Virus record (IMG/VR): IMGVR_UViG_3300031951_001192
Location: 1-23,929 of that record
Direction: 5' to 3' (one strand)
Source: a virus
DNA: 23,929 nt
The position numbers and the translations under genes were made by a program. Below, one piece after another: positions 5,300-12,784 of this stretch. The notes beneath the pieces are model-generated. The model was not told the DNA's origin. It made no database searches and saw nothing but the letters and a program-made list of their open reading frames with translations. The first letter of the stretch is position 1. Every line of letters begins with the position of its first letter.

Positions 5300-5467
5300 T
5301 CAGCCCTCCCTCAAGAAATACTTGCGCCCGTCATCGTCCTCAAGCAGGTCGGCTTCGGGGTAGAACTCGGTGTCGTAGTCCCAGATCTCCACGTCCACAC
5401 CATCCGGTGCTTCGATGACCTCGGGGATACCGCTGTCGATGGTGATGACCACTCGCTTCTTGTCCAT
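5300..5467 (-). CDS. Acidic hypothetical protein, 55 aa
   Basis: ATG 5467 has GAGGAG four bases upstream and follows the previous stop at once; an in-frame start at 5506 would lie inside the upstream gene and is rejected. The product (MDKKRVVITIDSGIPEVIE onward) is mostly predicted strands with a long acidic run (EADLLEDDDGRK). Very acidic small phage proteins sometimes mimic DNA, but nothing here tests that. Its neighbours are similarly short, of unknown role. Confidence 0.65.
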   Translation of the reverse strand: MDKKRVVITIDSGIPEVIEAPDGVDVEIWDYDTEFYPEADLLEDDDGRKYFLREG

Positions 5468-5468
5468 A

Positions 5469-5699
5469 TCACTCCTCCTCGTCGTAGATGTTGTCGGGGA
5501 TTTCATCGAGCCACGGGAACGCAGTCTTCAGTTCCTCGATGGTGTGGATGTGCGCCTCCCAGTCGTGCGCGGAATCGCCGCTACCGCTTTGCCTGTATGC
5601 TTGCACCGCGCCGATGAGGTCCGCGAACGCACAACGGATGGCGTTCATCTCCGTCTCGTTCAGGTTTTGGCCTGCATCGTTCATCATGTCTTGCATCAT
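5469..5699 (-). CDS. Hypothetical protein, 76 aa
   Basis: ATG 5699 overlaps the upstream stop as ATGA and has GAGGAG at 8 bases, so I reject the longer frame to 5768. The product begins MMQDMMNDAGQNLNETEMNA, contains a helix (AIRCAFADLIGAVQAYRQ) and ends in an acidic tail (DEIPDNIYDEEE). The stretch ELKTAFPWLDEIPD resembles the helical end of other short phage proteins. The function is unknown. Confidence 0.7.
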   Translation of the reverse strand: MMQDMMNDAGQNLNETEMNAIRCAFADLIGAVQAYRQSGSGDSAHDWEAHIHTIEELKTAFPWLDEIPDNIYDEEE

Positions 5700-5878
5700 G
5701 TCTTGTTCTCCTCTTGATGGATAACTTGGACGCTCTTTACACTCGCCTTGTCTGCACCAAACGGCCATCGTCTGACCGCGTTCGCCAACCCCGCGACCAA
5801 TCCATCAGCCTCTTTCATTGCTTCATGCTCCATGACATCCTCGTAGGTGTACTCGACGGTGATGATGATCTTGCTCAT
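5696..5878 (-). CDS. Hypothetical protein, 60 aa
   Basis: ATG with GAGGTGAAGGC directly upstream, following the possible DUF3150 gene by nine bases. The product (MSKIIITVEYTYEDVMEHEA) has a strand-helix layout with a tail of two lysine clusters. Probably co-translated with both neighbours: it overlaps the downstream gene by ATGA. No recognised domain. Confidence 0.65.
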   Translation of the reverse strand: MSKIIITVEYTYEDVMEHEAMKEADGLVAGLANAVRRWPFGADKASVKSVQVIHQEENKT

Positions 5879-5887
5879 GCCTTCACC

Positions 5888-6709
5888 TCAAAACATGCCC
5901 AAGATTTGATCGACACGCGCCTTGACGTCCTTGCGGATTTCGTCGTTCTTGCGCAACTCGTTGGGCGTCACGCCGCACAGCATCTTCTCGACTTCCTGTC
6001 GTGCCGCTTCCAACTTGGGGTCATCGGTGACGTTCAACTTACTGAGCATCCCGCACAGTTCCACCACGTTGTCCACCAGCGAGTCGCGGAAGATCTGCTT
6101 CTCATCACCTGCCAACTTCTTGCTCATGTGGCTAAGGCACTCATGCAGCCTGTCCCACACGTCCTTCATGGCAGCATTGACCCGCTCGTTGGAGATGGCT
6201 TCCAGTTCCTTCCGATACTGCTCGGGAATGTCCACACGGAAGTCACCGGAGTCAGGCACGGGGCTGATGACGTATCGGAAACTGTTCTTGCCCTTGATCT
6301 CCTCGATGCTCGGGTAGTCGTTGGGATCGAACAGATTGCCCAGAGAGAACGCAGCCGCGCTGACCAACGTGTTGTACTCTTGGTAGAACTTGTCCACCGT
6401 GTTGTTGAACTCCTGCTCGTACGCGCTCAACTGCGCCTTGTAGTCGAAGAAGTTCGCCATCGGCAGCAGCCGCTGACCGTTGTCGGCCCACGGAAGCGTG
6501 TTGGCGTAGTGCCACTGTCGGATCGCACCCACCAACTTGTGGACGTCATCGAATGCGGTCGTGCCAGCAAGCAGTTTCTTATGATAGTTCCCCGCTCGCG
6601 TCTTGGTCTGGTTGTCGGCATCGACCTGCTCCGACACCTTCTTGTCCATCTTGCGACCCGTCCACACACTGATGTTCAGGTCAACGATAACAGCACTGTT
6701 ATTGATCAT
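5888..6709 (-). CDS. Possible DUF3150-type protein of the MoxR/VWA module, 273 aa
   Basis: Starts MINNSAVIVDLNISVWTGRK with AGGAG 7 bases before the ATG. The product is almost entirely helical, with charged repeats and a long amphipathic C-terminal half, and lacks catalytic motifs. In several phages a protein of this size and character, annotated DUF3150, lies beside a MoxR ATPase and a VWA/metallopeptidase gene, as here. I assign it by context and general resemblance, not by a unique motif. It may be a partner or substrate adaptor of the ATPase complex. A small unrelated gene (6737-6958) separates it from the VWA gene. Confidence 0.55.
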   Translation of the reverse strand: MINNSAVIVDLNISVWTGRKMDKKVSEQVDADNQTKTRAGNYHKKLLAGTTAFDDVHKLVGAIRQWHYANTLPWADNGQRLLPMANFFDYKAQLSAYEQEFNNTVDKFYQEYNTLVSAAAFSLGNLFDPNDYPSIEEIKGKNSFRYVISPVPDSGDFRVDIPEQYRKELEAISNERVNAAMKDVWDRLHECLSHMSKKLAGDEKQIFRDSLVDNVVELCGMLSKLNVTDDPKLEAARQEVEKMLCGVTPNELRKNDEIRKDVKARVDQILGMF

Positions 6710-6736
6710 GATTGCACTCCTTATTGGTTGATAAAT

Positions 6737-6958
6737 TCACTCTTCACCCTTCAACAAACAAAATGCTCGGGCTTCTTGAAACGTCGCTAATTGCTTTTCT
6801 CTCCGTCTAAATCGCGGTCCTACAGCCAACGGTACCCACTTTGTACAAAATATTAAGTGGAAGCCAAATCCATCGTTTTTTATATCTAAAATTGGATGTA
6901 TGAGCCATATCTTTTTTCTGAACTTCCTCGCTCGGCGTTTTGCACGGTTGATAGCCAT
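6737..6958 (-). CDS. Small basic protein inserted in the MoxR/VWA module, 73 aa
   Basis: The ATG at 6958 shares its A with the upstream TGA (TGATG), so it is translationally coupled to the VWA gene; a longer frame from 7042 lies within that gene and is rejected. The product starts MAINRAKRRARKFRKKIWLI, very basic, and continues with hydrophobic and aromatic segments. The DNA is richer in A and T than both neighbours, suggesting later insertion between two genes that usually adjoin. No family recognised. Confidence 0.6.
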   Translation of the reverse strand: MAINRAKRRARKFRKKIWLIHPILDIKNDGFGFHLIFCTKWVPLAVGPRFRRREKQLATFQEARAFCLLKGEE

Positions 6959-8133
6959 CACACGCCTCCAATGTGTACGCTTTTGCCAACCTTTGATTCG
7001 ATGTTTTGTGACGTGATACCCCATAGCGTCGGGCAGTCCCATCCTTCACCCCATGAACATACATAACCGTCCGTGAGGATAACGGCGCAGTCGGCTTTGA
7101 TCCGCTTGCCTTTCATGTAGTCCACGATGCACTGCGGGTCTGTGCCACCGCCCCCTGCGGGCTTTGTCCTGCTCAAGAGCGAGTCGTATTGGTCGGGCTT
7201 GTACACCTCATGGGCACACACTCTTGTATCCCAGTACATCAGGTGTACTTCCTCCGGCTTGACTGTCTCGCATATACGCACAAGATTGCCGATGAACTGC
7301 GCCACTTCCCGCATGCCGATAGAACCTGACATGTCGATGGCGCACACCAGAATCCCCATGCGCTCGGAGATGCTCGACGGCATGTACACATCTTGGGCGA
7401 TCCACCTACGGGCTGGTCGTCGCCATGTGCTTTCATCCCTGTCTGCACAGGTGCTGGTGATGAACTCACGCATGGCCTCACGCCAGTCCACACGGGACTT
7501 GAGTACATCATCGATGCTGCGTGGGACATTGCCGCTCATGCGGCCTGCAAGTATCTTGCCCTGTCGCAACGCTTGGTCGATGTTGTTGCTGAGTGTGATC
7601 TTGTCCTGCTCGGACATCTCCTCGGCATCATCCCAGTCGTGGTGGTCCAGACTTTCGCCGCCCCCACTGCCGCCCCCACTGCCGCCCCCGCCCGGTGGTA
7701 GGTTCTGTGTCAGCAGGCGGTACACGGTACCCTCGTCCATGCCCCGGTACTTCACGTCATAGCAGCCACCTTCGGGAAGTTTCACATCCTTGCCATCCGG
7801 GTCGCTGTCCACGATCATCAGGTTGATGACGTAGTCACAAGCCATGTTGGCTATCTGTGCGTTCTCCTTGTAAAGAGCCTTCCACACGGTCAAGTGTCTG
7901 AACACCTTGTGCAGGTTCTCGTGCAGGATGAGACCCCGCAGTTCCTGCTCCGACAACTTGTCCACGAACTTGCGCCCATAGAACGCATCACGTCCGTTGG
8001 TGGCCGCTGTAGGCATATCGTCGCGCACTTCGGTCTTGCCGATCATGAAGACCCCGGAGTACAGGCAGTACTTGGGGCTGTTCATCAGCCAGACGTGAGC
8101 GCGCTCTATCTTCTGTTCAGCAGAGAGTTTCAT
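6958..8133 (-). CDS. HExxH metallopeptidase-like plus VWA domain protein (DUF2201 type), 391 aa
   Basis: Residues 1-145 resemble the DUF2201 N-terminal putative metallopeptidase domain, with HENLH at 71-75 fitting HExxH. A glycine/serine linker (148-159) joins it to a C-terminal VWA-like domain with a complete metal-ion adhesion site: DMSGS at 267-271, Thr in GGGGTDP at 327-333 and Asp in TDGY at 354-357. Proteins of this type pair with MoxR AAA+ ATPases, which use the VWA part as adaptor to remodel or activate a partner protein. Here the ATPase gene lies immediately upstream, 16 bases away. The ATG has AGGAGG at four bases. Whether the peptidase is active is unknown. Confidence 0.85.
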   Translation of the reverse strand: MKLSAEQKIERAHVWLMNSPKYCLYSGVFMIGKTEVRDDMPTAATNGRDAFYGRKFVDKLSEQELRGLILHENLHKVFRHLTVWKALYKENAQIANMACDYVINLMIVDSDPDGKDVKLPEGGCYDVKYRGMDEGTVYRLLTQNLPPGGGGSGGGSGGGESLDHHDWDDAEEMSEQDKITLSNNIDQALRQGKILAGRMSGNVPRSIDDVLKSRVDWREAMREFITSTCADRDESTWRRPARRWIAQDVYMPSSISERMGILVCAIDMSGSIGMREVAQFIGNLVRICETVKPEEVHLMYWDTRVCAHEVYKPDQYDSLLSRTKPAGGGGTDPQCIVDYMKGKRIKADCAVILTDGYVCSWGEGWDCPTLWGITSQNIESKVGKSVHIGGV

Positions 8134-8149
8134 GGTGCCTCCTTATCAA

Positions 8150-9226
8150 TCAGAACATCCACTGATTCTTCAACGCCCAGTCCTTGAACTTGCGGTTCGT
8201 GATGCAGAACGACTGCTTGCCTGACTTCATGATGGACTTGGCGAACAACGCCTGCCACGGACCTTCCATGCGCTCGATGTAGTCCATGAACGGGTCAAGC
8301 GTATCCTTATCGACACGCGATATGGCACCGAACACAGCGATGCACTTGGCCACCGGATCGTCAGGCAACTTCGCTGACTTGGGCGATGCGATGATGCTGT
8401 CCCATGTCGCCAACTTGTCCGCGATGGTGAGGAACGCCTGCATGTCACGCGCAGCAGCCTCACCGATAGTCCCAGCCAGCGTGGAGATGGTCAGCGCTTC
8501 GCCCAAAGATGTACGCATCTTGACGATGTGGCTGGCCTTCTCAAGCGAGCGTGGCGTGACCACCGCACCTTGTCCTGCCCGTCCCGGATGGTTGATGTAC
8601 GGGTTGTCCTTCTGCGATTCGTCGGTGAACGATGCAAGCGCGTGCGGAAACTGCTTGACCCATGCGATGACTTCGGGCGCGACATCCGCGTTGATGGCGA
8701 ACTCTTCGACCCACTCATCGGCTGTCGGCTTACGGACTGGCAGCACACACAAACGGTTGCGAGCGTGCGCCTCAAGGATGTCACCGATGCCCTCGCTCAT
8801 CTTGTTCGTCGTGCCGAACACGATGGAATCGGGGTGCAGATACGCATCACCGATACGCTTCTCACCATTCATGAGCGGCAGCAGCGCGTTCTTGACGGCT
8901 TTCATGGCTTTACCGATTTCGTCCAACATGATGATGACAGGCTTGCCGTGGTGCAATTGAAACCTGCCGTTTGGCGCGAACTTGGTCACACGTGTACCGT
9001 TCTCATCGACCGTGAAAGGCAGCGCGATGTCACCCAAGTCGAGCAAAGTGCAGTCCAGATACACTGGGATGTGTGATGGATACGCAGCCCCGACTACCTT
9101 GAGCATGGCTGACTTGCCGATACCCATCTCGCCTTCTGCGATGAACGACACATCCTTGCCACATGCGATGACGGCACGGGCGAACTCTTGCAGTGAGACC
9201 TCACGGCCCAGATTGATAGCACTCAT
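8150..9226 (-). CDS. MoxR-type AAA+ ATPase, 358 aa
   Basis: Walker A GEMGIGKS (32-39), Walker B VIIMLDE (97-103), sensor-1-like FGTTN (137-141) and arginines in EAHARNR (152-158) that could serve as arginine finger identify an AAA+ ATPase of the MoxR group. Such ATPases form hexamers that act as chaperones with VWA-domain adaptors. The VWA/metallopeptidase gene follows directly, so the two very likely work together. The start has AGGAG at good spacing. Host proteins of this group (for example RavA with ViaA) are not normally accompanied by an HExxH domain, so the phage pair is closer to DUF2201-linked systems. Cytoplasmic. Substrate unknown. Confidence 0.9.
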   Translation of the reverse strand: MSAINLGREVSLQEFARAVIACGKDVSFIAEGEMGIGKSAMLKVVGAAYPSHIPVYLDCTLLDLGDIALPFTVDENGTRVTKFAPNGRFQLHHGKPVIIMLDEIGKAMKAVKNALLPLMNGEKRIGDAYLHPDSIVFGTTNKMSEGIGDILEAHARNRLCVLPVRKPTADEWVEEFAINADVAPEVIAWVKQFPHALASFTDESQKDNPYINHPGRAGQGAVVTPRSLEKASHIVKMRTSLGEALTISTLAGTIGEAAARDMQAFLTIADKLATWDSIIASPKSAKLPDDPVAKCIAVFGAISRVDKDTLDPFMDYIERMEGPWQALFAKSIMKSGKQSFCITNRKFKDWALKNQWMF

Positions 9227-9241
9227 AGTATTCTCTCCTAG

Positions 9242-10195
9242 TTACTTAGCGTAACCGATGACGTTGGTCTGTTTGTTTTCGGTAACAGGTGTTTCCACTA
9301 GATCATAGATGTTCTCCTCATCGTTGTCGTGAATTCTGTACAGAAACCGTTCCAATGCGGTTGTATTGAAATGCACATCAAACGGGCCGGGCGATAGCCA
9401 ATTGCTTGGTGGTCCCCCTGATCGAGAGACAAGGCACAAGGTGCTGTTCTTCTGCGCCGCAAGATTGCACAGTATCTTCAGGTAATCATCGGACGACGCG
9501 GATAGCAGTACCCTCAAATTTCGCCCCGTTTCGTTATGCTTTGAGAGTATATAGTCACCTCTTGGTAACCAATAATCGCTTGCAATCTTAGGGTGATATT
9601 CCTTGATGACCTCCCACCGCAGCACGCCATCGGACAAGCGCAGCAGAGATGTGCAGAACTCCACAAACGGTCTGATTCGACCGCGCAACTCGGCTGCACG
9701 CTGCCTGTTCACGCGCTTGACCAGCAACGTTTCATACAGCGGCTTATATGTATCCCCGGCAACCATCAACGGCAAAAAATATTCCGGGATGTAAAAGTTG
9801 GTTTTAGGGTCGTTGTCTTGATACTCACGCGCCTTGGATGTGATGTAGACCTTGCACGGTGCAGGCAGGCGCTCTCTCGGCGCTAGAGGATACTGTTTGC
9901 CGTTGATTTCCAACCACAGCGTGTTGTATTGCTTACTGACGCTGAACCCGCTTGGTAGGTATGTGGTCATGAAACTCCCTATCGACGGGGTCATCCATGA
10001 TGTCTGTATCGTCAGCGTATCTTCGGCGTACATGACCAACGGTACATCTCGGTCAGCCACGCCATATGCGTCGTCGATGTGTACCAACCGCTCCCATGTA
10101 CGGCGGCGACTTCCTACAGGACGTATGTCTTCTTTACGTCCACGGATAGGATTGGTGCTTTCGTACCGCCCCTTGAAGTAATGATAGTTCTTCAT
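9242..10195 (-). CDS. Hypothetical phage protein, 317 aa
   Basis: ATG 10195 (MKNYHYFKGRYESTNPIRGR) has GGGAGG at six bases and overlaps the preceding gene as ATGA; an in-frame start at 10243 lies inside that gene and is rejected. The N-terminal third contains WERLVHIDDAYGVADRDVPL, the middle has many aromatic residues, and the last third is helical. No nucleotide-binding, nuclease or membrane motif is seen. Its location just before the MoxR gene makes it a possible accessory or substrate of that module, by context only. Confidence 0.75.
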   Translation of the reverse strand: MKNYHYFKGRYESTNPIRGRKEDIRPVGSRRRTWERLVHIDDAYGVADRDVPLVMYAEDTLTIQTSWMTPSIGSFMTTYLPSGFSVSKQYNTLWLEINGKQYPLAPRERLPAPCKVYITSKAREYQDNDPKTNFYIPEYFLPLMVAGDTYKPLYETLLVKRVNRQRAAELRGRIRPFVEFCTSLLRLSDGVLRWEVIKEYHPKIASDYWLPRGDYILSKHNETGRNLRVLLSASSDDYLKILCNLAAQKNSTLCLVSRSGGPPSNWLSPGPFDVHFNTTALERFLYRIHDNDEENIYDLVETPVTENKQTNVIGYAK

Positions 10196-10362
10196 ACGAA
10201 CCTCCCTACCAGAAAGCCTACGAACAACCCGACACAGAACCACATGAAGATGCGGCTTGGTTCGCCCTTGATGCGTCTTTCACATCGCTTAAGCAACTCA
10301 TTGGCCGTTTTCAATGCGTTCAACAATGTTACTTCTCTTTCTGTCGGCGGTGCTTCGTTCAT
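10192..10362 (-). CDS. Small single-pass membrane protein, 56 aa
   Basis: ATG 10362 shares its A with the upstream stop (TGATG). Residues 1-37 form a charged helix (REVTLLNALKTANELLKR), probably a coiled coil; residues 38-55 (FMWFCVGLFVGFLVGRFV) are one membrane segment containing GxxxGxxxG-like glycine spacing that could favour helix packing. The topology resembles the tail-anchored protein at 1209-1442. It ends in an ATGA overlap. A membrane-associated early role, such as exclusion of other phages, is conceivable but unsupported. Confidence 0.7.
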   Translation of the reverse strand: MNEAPPTEREVTLLNALKTANELLKRCERRIKGEPSRIFMWFCVGLFVGFLVGRFV

Positions 10363-10625
10363 CACTTGTCCTCCTTCATCTTGTTGATGACGTAGTTTCT
10401 CAATCTTTCTTGGTTGTACCCTGCATCGTCCAACGGGTCGTCGTTGTCCTCCCACTCCAAGTACCCGAAAAGGTCGAACCCGTCATCGTCAGGGTGGGTG
10501 CGCTCGGTAAGGCTACGTACTTGCGTGAACACTTCATTGTCCACAGTCCACGCCACCCGAACACCGTTGACCGTGACTTCGATAGCGTCGGAGTGATACC
10601 AATCTTTCGGGTCCATGTACTTCAT
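10362..10625 (-). CDS. Hypothetical acidic protein, 87 aa
   Basis: Starts at an ATG overlapping the upstream stop (ATGA) behind GGAGGACAAGAC. The product (MKYMDPKDWYHSDAIEVTVN) has a strand-rich first half and a strongly acidic centre (HPDDDGFDLFGYLEWEDNDD) ending in a lysine-rich helix. No domain recognised. Overlaps at both ends show it is one of a tightly coupled group of six small genes between 10192 and 11774. Confidence 0.7.
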   Translation of the reverse strand: MKYMDPKDWYHSDAIEVTVNGVRVAWTVDNEVFTQVRSLTERTHPDDDGFDLFGYLEWEDNDDPLDDAGYNQERLRNYVINKMKEDK

Positions 10626-10918
10626 GTCTTGTCCTCCGTCACTTCCTCTGGGGCCTTATCTGTAGCCTCAGCGATGGCGGCACGAGCGGCCTTGATTTCG
10701 GCGCGATCTCGATGCGGTTCGGCGCACCCGATAAGGTTGCGCAACGCGACCAACAATTTAGGCGCGGCTGCAATCAACACAGCGTTACCGTACTTGTGCC
10801 TGCCGAATGTCTGGCAGATGATGTACCCATCGTTGTCATGATGGTTCGTACTTGTGACTACTAGATCCCCTGCCAAGTTCTTGCTGACAGTCCATTCTCC
10901 GGGCGTGTGGTTGCTCAT
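10622..10918 (-). CDS. Conserved phage hypothetical protein (HTPGEW type), 98 aa
   Basis: The opening MSNHTPGEWTVSKN and the later NAVLIAAAPKLLVALRNL are the two hallmarks of a widespread phage protein family of unknown function, in which HTPGPW-like and NA.LIAAAPELL segments recur. The remainder is variable, with a helical tail (AEIKAARAAIAEATDKA). AGGAGG lies 9 bases before the ATG. The family is scattered across many unrelated phages and some prophages, so it says little about host or lifestyle. Confidence 0.8.
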   Translation of the reverse strand: MSNHTPGEWTVSKNLAGDLVVTSTNHHDNDGYIICQTFGRHKYGNAVLIAAAPKLLVALRNLIGCAEPHRDRAEIKAARAAIAEATDKAPEEVTEDKT

Positions 10919-10929
10919 GTCTTATCCTC

Positions 10930-11208
10930 CTAGAATCCGTTGCGGAATTCGTTGATGACCTTCGACTGCTCTTCGGACAGCCTCTTCAGCCGTGCGCCCT
11001 CGTTCCATGCCTCGTCACGCTGCTGCTCCAATAGACGGATGTCAGCCACATACAACTCGTTCTGCTCCTCCAACTGCTCCTTCAGTTGCGTGAGGGTCTC
11101 GATGACCTTTTGCATCCGGTCTGCGTTGACTAGTAGCCCGTTGATGGCCTTGCTCTGGTGGGTGACCGTGTCTGTCAACGCTTCGATCAGGTCGGCTTTG
11201 AAGTTCAT
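10930..11208 (-). CDS. Coiled-coil protein, 92 aa
   Basis: ATG 11208 (MNFKADLIEALTDTVTHQSK) shares its A with the upstream stop (TGATG), with GAGGAG at eight bases. Nearly the whole protein is a long helix with heptad spacing (QKVIETLTQLKEQLEEQNEL, then IRLLEQQRDEAWNEGARLKR), a clear coiled coil. Such short coiled-coil proteins are frequent in phage early regions, with no general function. It ends in RNGF before the stop, and the next gene begins 12 bases later. Confidence 0.75.
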   Translation of the reverse strand: MNFKADLIEALTDTVTHQSKAINGLLVNADRMQKVIETLTQLKEQLEEQNELYVADIRLLEQQRDEAWNEGARLKRLSEEQSKVINEFRNGF

Positions 11209-11522
11209 CACTTGTTCTCCTCGTTGTTGAGATACATCCTTTCGATGTGGTTCGCTATCTCGGGGAACGGCATTCCGTGGTCGTTCTTTTCCGCGAGTTC
11301 TCTCTGCTGGATGTCACCGCCCATGTGTTGCCGCAAAGAGTCGCGGTCCAGAAGTTCCTCGTTGACTCCACAGATGCTCGGCTCGATCTCGCGCAGTACG
11401 CCAAGGCAGCAGTATCTTGTGCACTCCGCCACGGGGTCGAACATCCGCAATTTCCCTGTGCCTTGCGTGTACTCACCGCTGCGCAACGCAGCGACCCATC
11501 GCTTCAGTAGTTCTTTGTTCAT
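11208..11522 (-). CDS. Conserved phage hypothetical protein (CCLGVL type), 104 aa
   Basis: The pattern MNKELLKRWVAALRSGEYTQ, followed by CTRYCCLGVLREI, matches a common phage and prophage family in which a short helical N-terminus with WVaALRSG precedes a CCLGVL motif. Function is not known. The Cys pair is strongly conserved in this family, so a structural or redox role is possible. GAGGAGG before the ATG is a good ribosome binding site. Confidence 0.8.
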   Translation of the reverse strand: MNKELLKRWVAALRSGEYTQGTGKLRMFDPVAECTRYCCLGVLREIEPSICGVNEELLDRDSLRQHMGGDIQQRELAEKNDHGMPFPEIANHIERMYLNNEENK

Positions 11523-11537
11523 CTCACACCTCCTCAG

Positions 11538-11774
11538 TTACTTGCTCTTCCAACGCTTGGTGATGTACGCATTCCGCTCGGGGTGCCACATGGACAGCAT
11601 CACCCCGTAGTCAGCGTAGTCGCCGTGCGAGTTGCCCCACCCATCCTTGCCACCCGTGGTGGCGTGGAACACGCGCAGAGCATCGTTCAGGGACTCGCTC
11701 ACATACACGATCGAATTCATGCCGCACGGAGGGGACAAACCCTCCCTTGCTCTATCCACTCGATAGTCGTTCAT
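11538..11774 (-). CDS. Hypothetical protein, 78 aa
   Basis: The ATG at 11774 overlaps the preceding stop as ATGA. The product (MNDYRVDRAREGLSPPCGMN) contains a segment typical of small soluble phage proteins (SESLNDALRVFHATTGGKDG), then GDYADYGVMLSMWHPERNAY, and ends in RWKSK. No recognised motif. Confidence 0.65.
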   Translation of the reverse strand: MNDYRVDRAREGLSPPCGMNSIVYVSESLNDALRVFHATTGGKDGWGNSHGDYADYGVMLSMWHPERNAYITKRWKSK

Positions 11775-12034
11775 CGGTGGAACCCTCCCTTGTTGTTGAT
11801 GCCTTGCAGGTCGATCCGGTTGGTCACGACCATGTAGTTGCTCTTGTGCATCGGCACGACCGTGTGCCGTACCATCTTGGCTGCGGCTTCACCGCACGAT
11901 GGGCAGGTCGTGTAGCCCAAGTCGTAGCGGTACTTGTTCACGGGCTTGCCGCACACCTTTGGCTTGCTGGACTTGTCTCGCTTGTTGGCGACCACAGCCA
12001 TGCAGGTGTAGTCATCGGTGTTGTCATCATCCAT
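11771..12034 (-). CDS. Small protein with zinc-ribbon-like cysteines, 87 aa
   Basis: Start taken at ATG 12034 because AGGAG lies six bases upstream; an ATG at 12040 would leave no spacing. The product contains YTCMAVV, then KPKVCGKPV and YTTCPSCGEAAAKM: four cysteines arranged as C-x-C pairs around a short loop, typical of a zinc ribbon or knuckle. Such domains often bind nucleic acid or RNA polymerase. That is an inference from spacing. The C-terminus is HKSNYMVVTNRIDLQGINNK. Confidence 0.6.
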   Translation of the reverse strand: MDDDNTDDYTCMAVVANKRDKSSKPKVCGKPVNKYRYDLGYTTCPSCGEAAAKMVRHTVVPMHKSNYMVVTNRIDLQGINNKGGFHR

Positions 12035-12045
12035 AAGCATCTCCT

Positions 12046-12061
12046 GATAACACCTGTTATC
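12046..12061. promoter_or_regulatory. Inverted repeat, operator-like (GATAACA / TGTTATC)
   Basis: Arms GATAACA and TGTTATC separated by CC, between the genes at 12034 and 12078. A further half-site TTATCGG lies at 12078-12084 in the end of the upstream gene. It belongs to the same family as the dyads at 12381, 12888 and 13836. Confidence 0.5.
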
Positions 12062-12077
12062 GCCGCTTGTACTCTTG

Positions 12078-12344
12078 TTATCGGTTGTTGAACTTCGTGG
12101 TCAGGCGCAACAGGTCGCGCTCGGTGGCTGGACGCGGCGGTGCTTCACGCGCTACCTCTTGCAGGGACTTGGTGACCACCCATGTGGCGAGTAGCGGAGA
12201 CTTCGGACGGCGCACGATCACCTTGACGGGCTGACGGCTCCTGCGTTGCAGCAGGATGCGCGGGGGTGTCTGGCTGGACTTGAGCGGCTGCACGCCTTCG
12301 GTGGCGGCAAGCCACATGGCTCGGTCGTTGTTGGACTCAGACAT
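12078..12344 (-). CDS. Hypothetical basic protein, first gene of the leftward operon, 88 aa
   Basis: Begins at ATG 12344 behind GAGGAGG and is the gene closest to the control region, so it is probably made first. The product (MSESNNDRAMWLAATEGVQP) is rich in Arg and Pro (PPRILLQRRSRQPVKVIVRR), suggesting a flexible nucleic-acid-binding protein. The stop codon falls in a TTATCGG half-site. No family recognised. As the first early gene it is a candidate regulator or host-takeover protein, by position only. Confidence 0.65.
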   Translation of the reverse strand: MSESNNDRAMWLAATEGVQPLKSSQTPPRILLQRRSRQPVKVIVRRPKSPLLATWVVTKSLQEVAREAPPRPATERDLLRLTTKFNNR

Positions 12345-12380
12345 GATGACCTCCTCGGTCGGTTGTGGGACATGGAAAAG

Positions 12381-12400
12381 CCGATATCACCTGATATCGG
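12381..12400. promoter_or_regulatory. Inverted repeat, operator-like (CCGATATCA / TGATATCGG)
   Basis: Perfect 9-base arms separated by CC, 37 bases before the first early gene's start. The arms differ from the other family members by one base change in each half (GATATC instead of GATAAC), which keeps the symmetry. The position suits an operator or promoter element of the leftward operon. Confidence 0.6.
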
Positions 12401-12735
12401 TGTGGAAATTTTGTAATGTTCCGTAGCAAGTGTGCAGCAGGTAGTTGTCATCCTGCTAAATGGTTGAAAATTTAATGCCATGTTTTGAGGAAAATCAAAG
12501 ACTTAGCCTGTGGATATCATCCTATAACGGTGGCGAAATTTTAAAATGGGCATAGTGTGCAGGGTGTGCAATTGAGCGTAACAAAATAAAATCCAATGGG
12601 ATCATGATGTTACGCGCTTAAAAGTTGGCGACCGGTGAAAAATGGGGTTTTTAACGCCCCAAAGCACTTTTGGCCTCCTGCGCACCTCCAAATCAAAATT
12701 CCAACGCGTTAATAGATAATTTTTTCAAATTCCTA

Positions 12736-12784
12736 GGGGGGTATATATATAAGAAACATTGCACACTTATATAAAAAGACCCCC
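12736..12784. promoter_or_regulatory. Long A+T-rich dyad, possible promoter or unwinding element
   Basis: GGGGGG at 12736 and CCCCC at 12780 flank TATATAAG (12746-12753) and its complement CTTATATA (12766-12773), with a 12-base centre that contains TTGCACAC. TATATA on both strands could act as -10 elements in either direction, and the A+T run could be a DNA unwinding element. No matching -35 is clear. Confidence 0.35.

Noticed and set aside
5714-6790. 358-codon + strand frame opposite the possible DUF3150 gene
   Set aside because: Antisense shadow: no ribosome binding site, composition unlike real proteins, and it opposes several well-coupled - strand genes.
12218-12481. Open - strand frame across the first early gene and the 12381 palindrome
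   Set aside because: It overlaps the better-supported gene at 12078-12344 in another frame, has no ribosome binding site and runs through an operator-like dyad.
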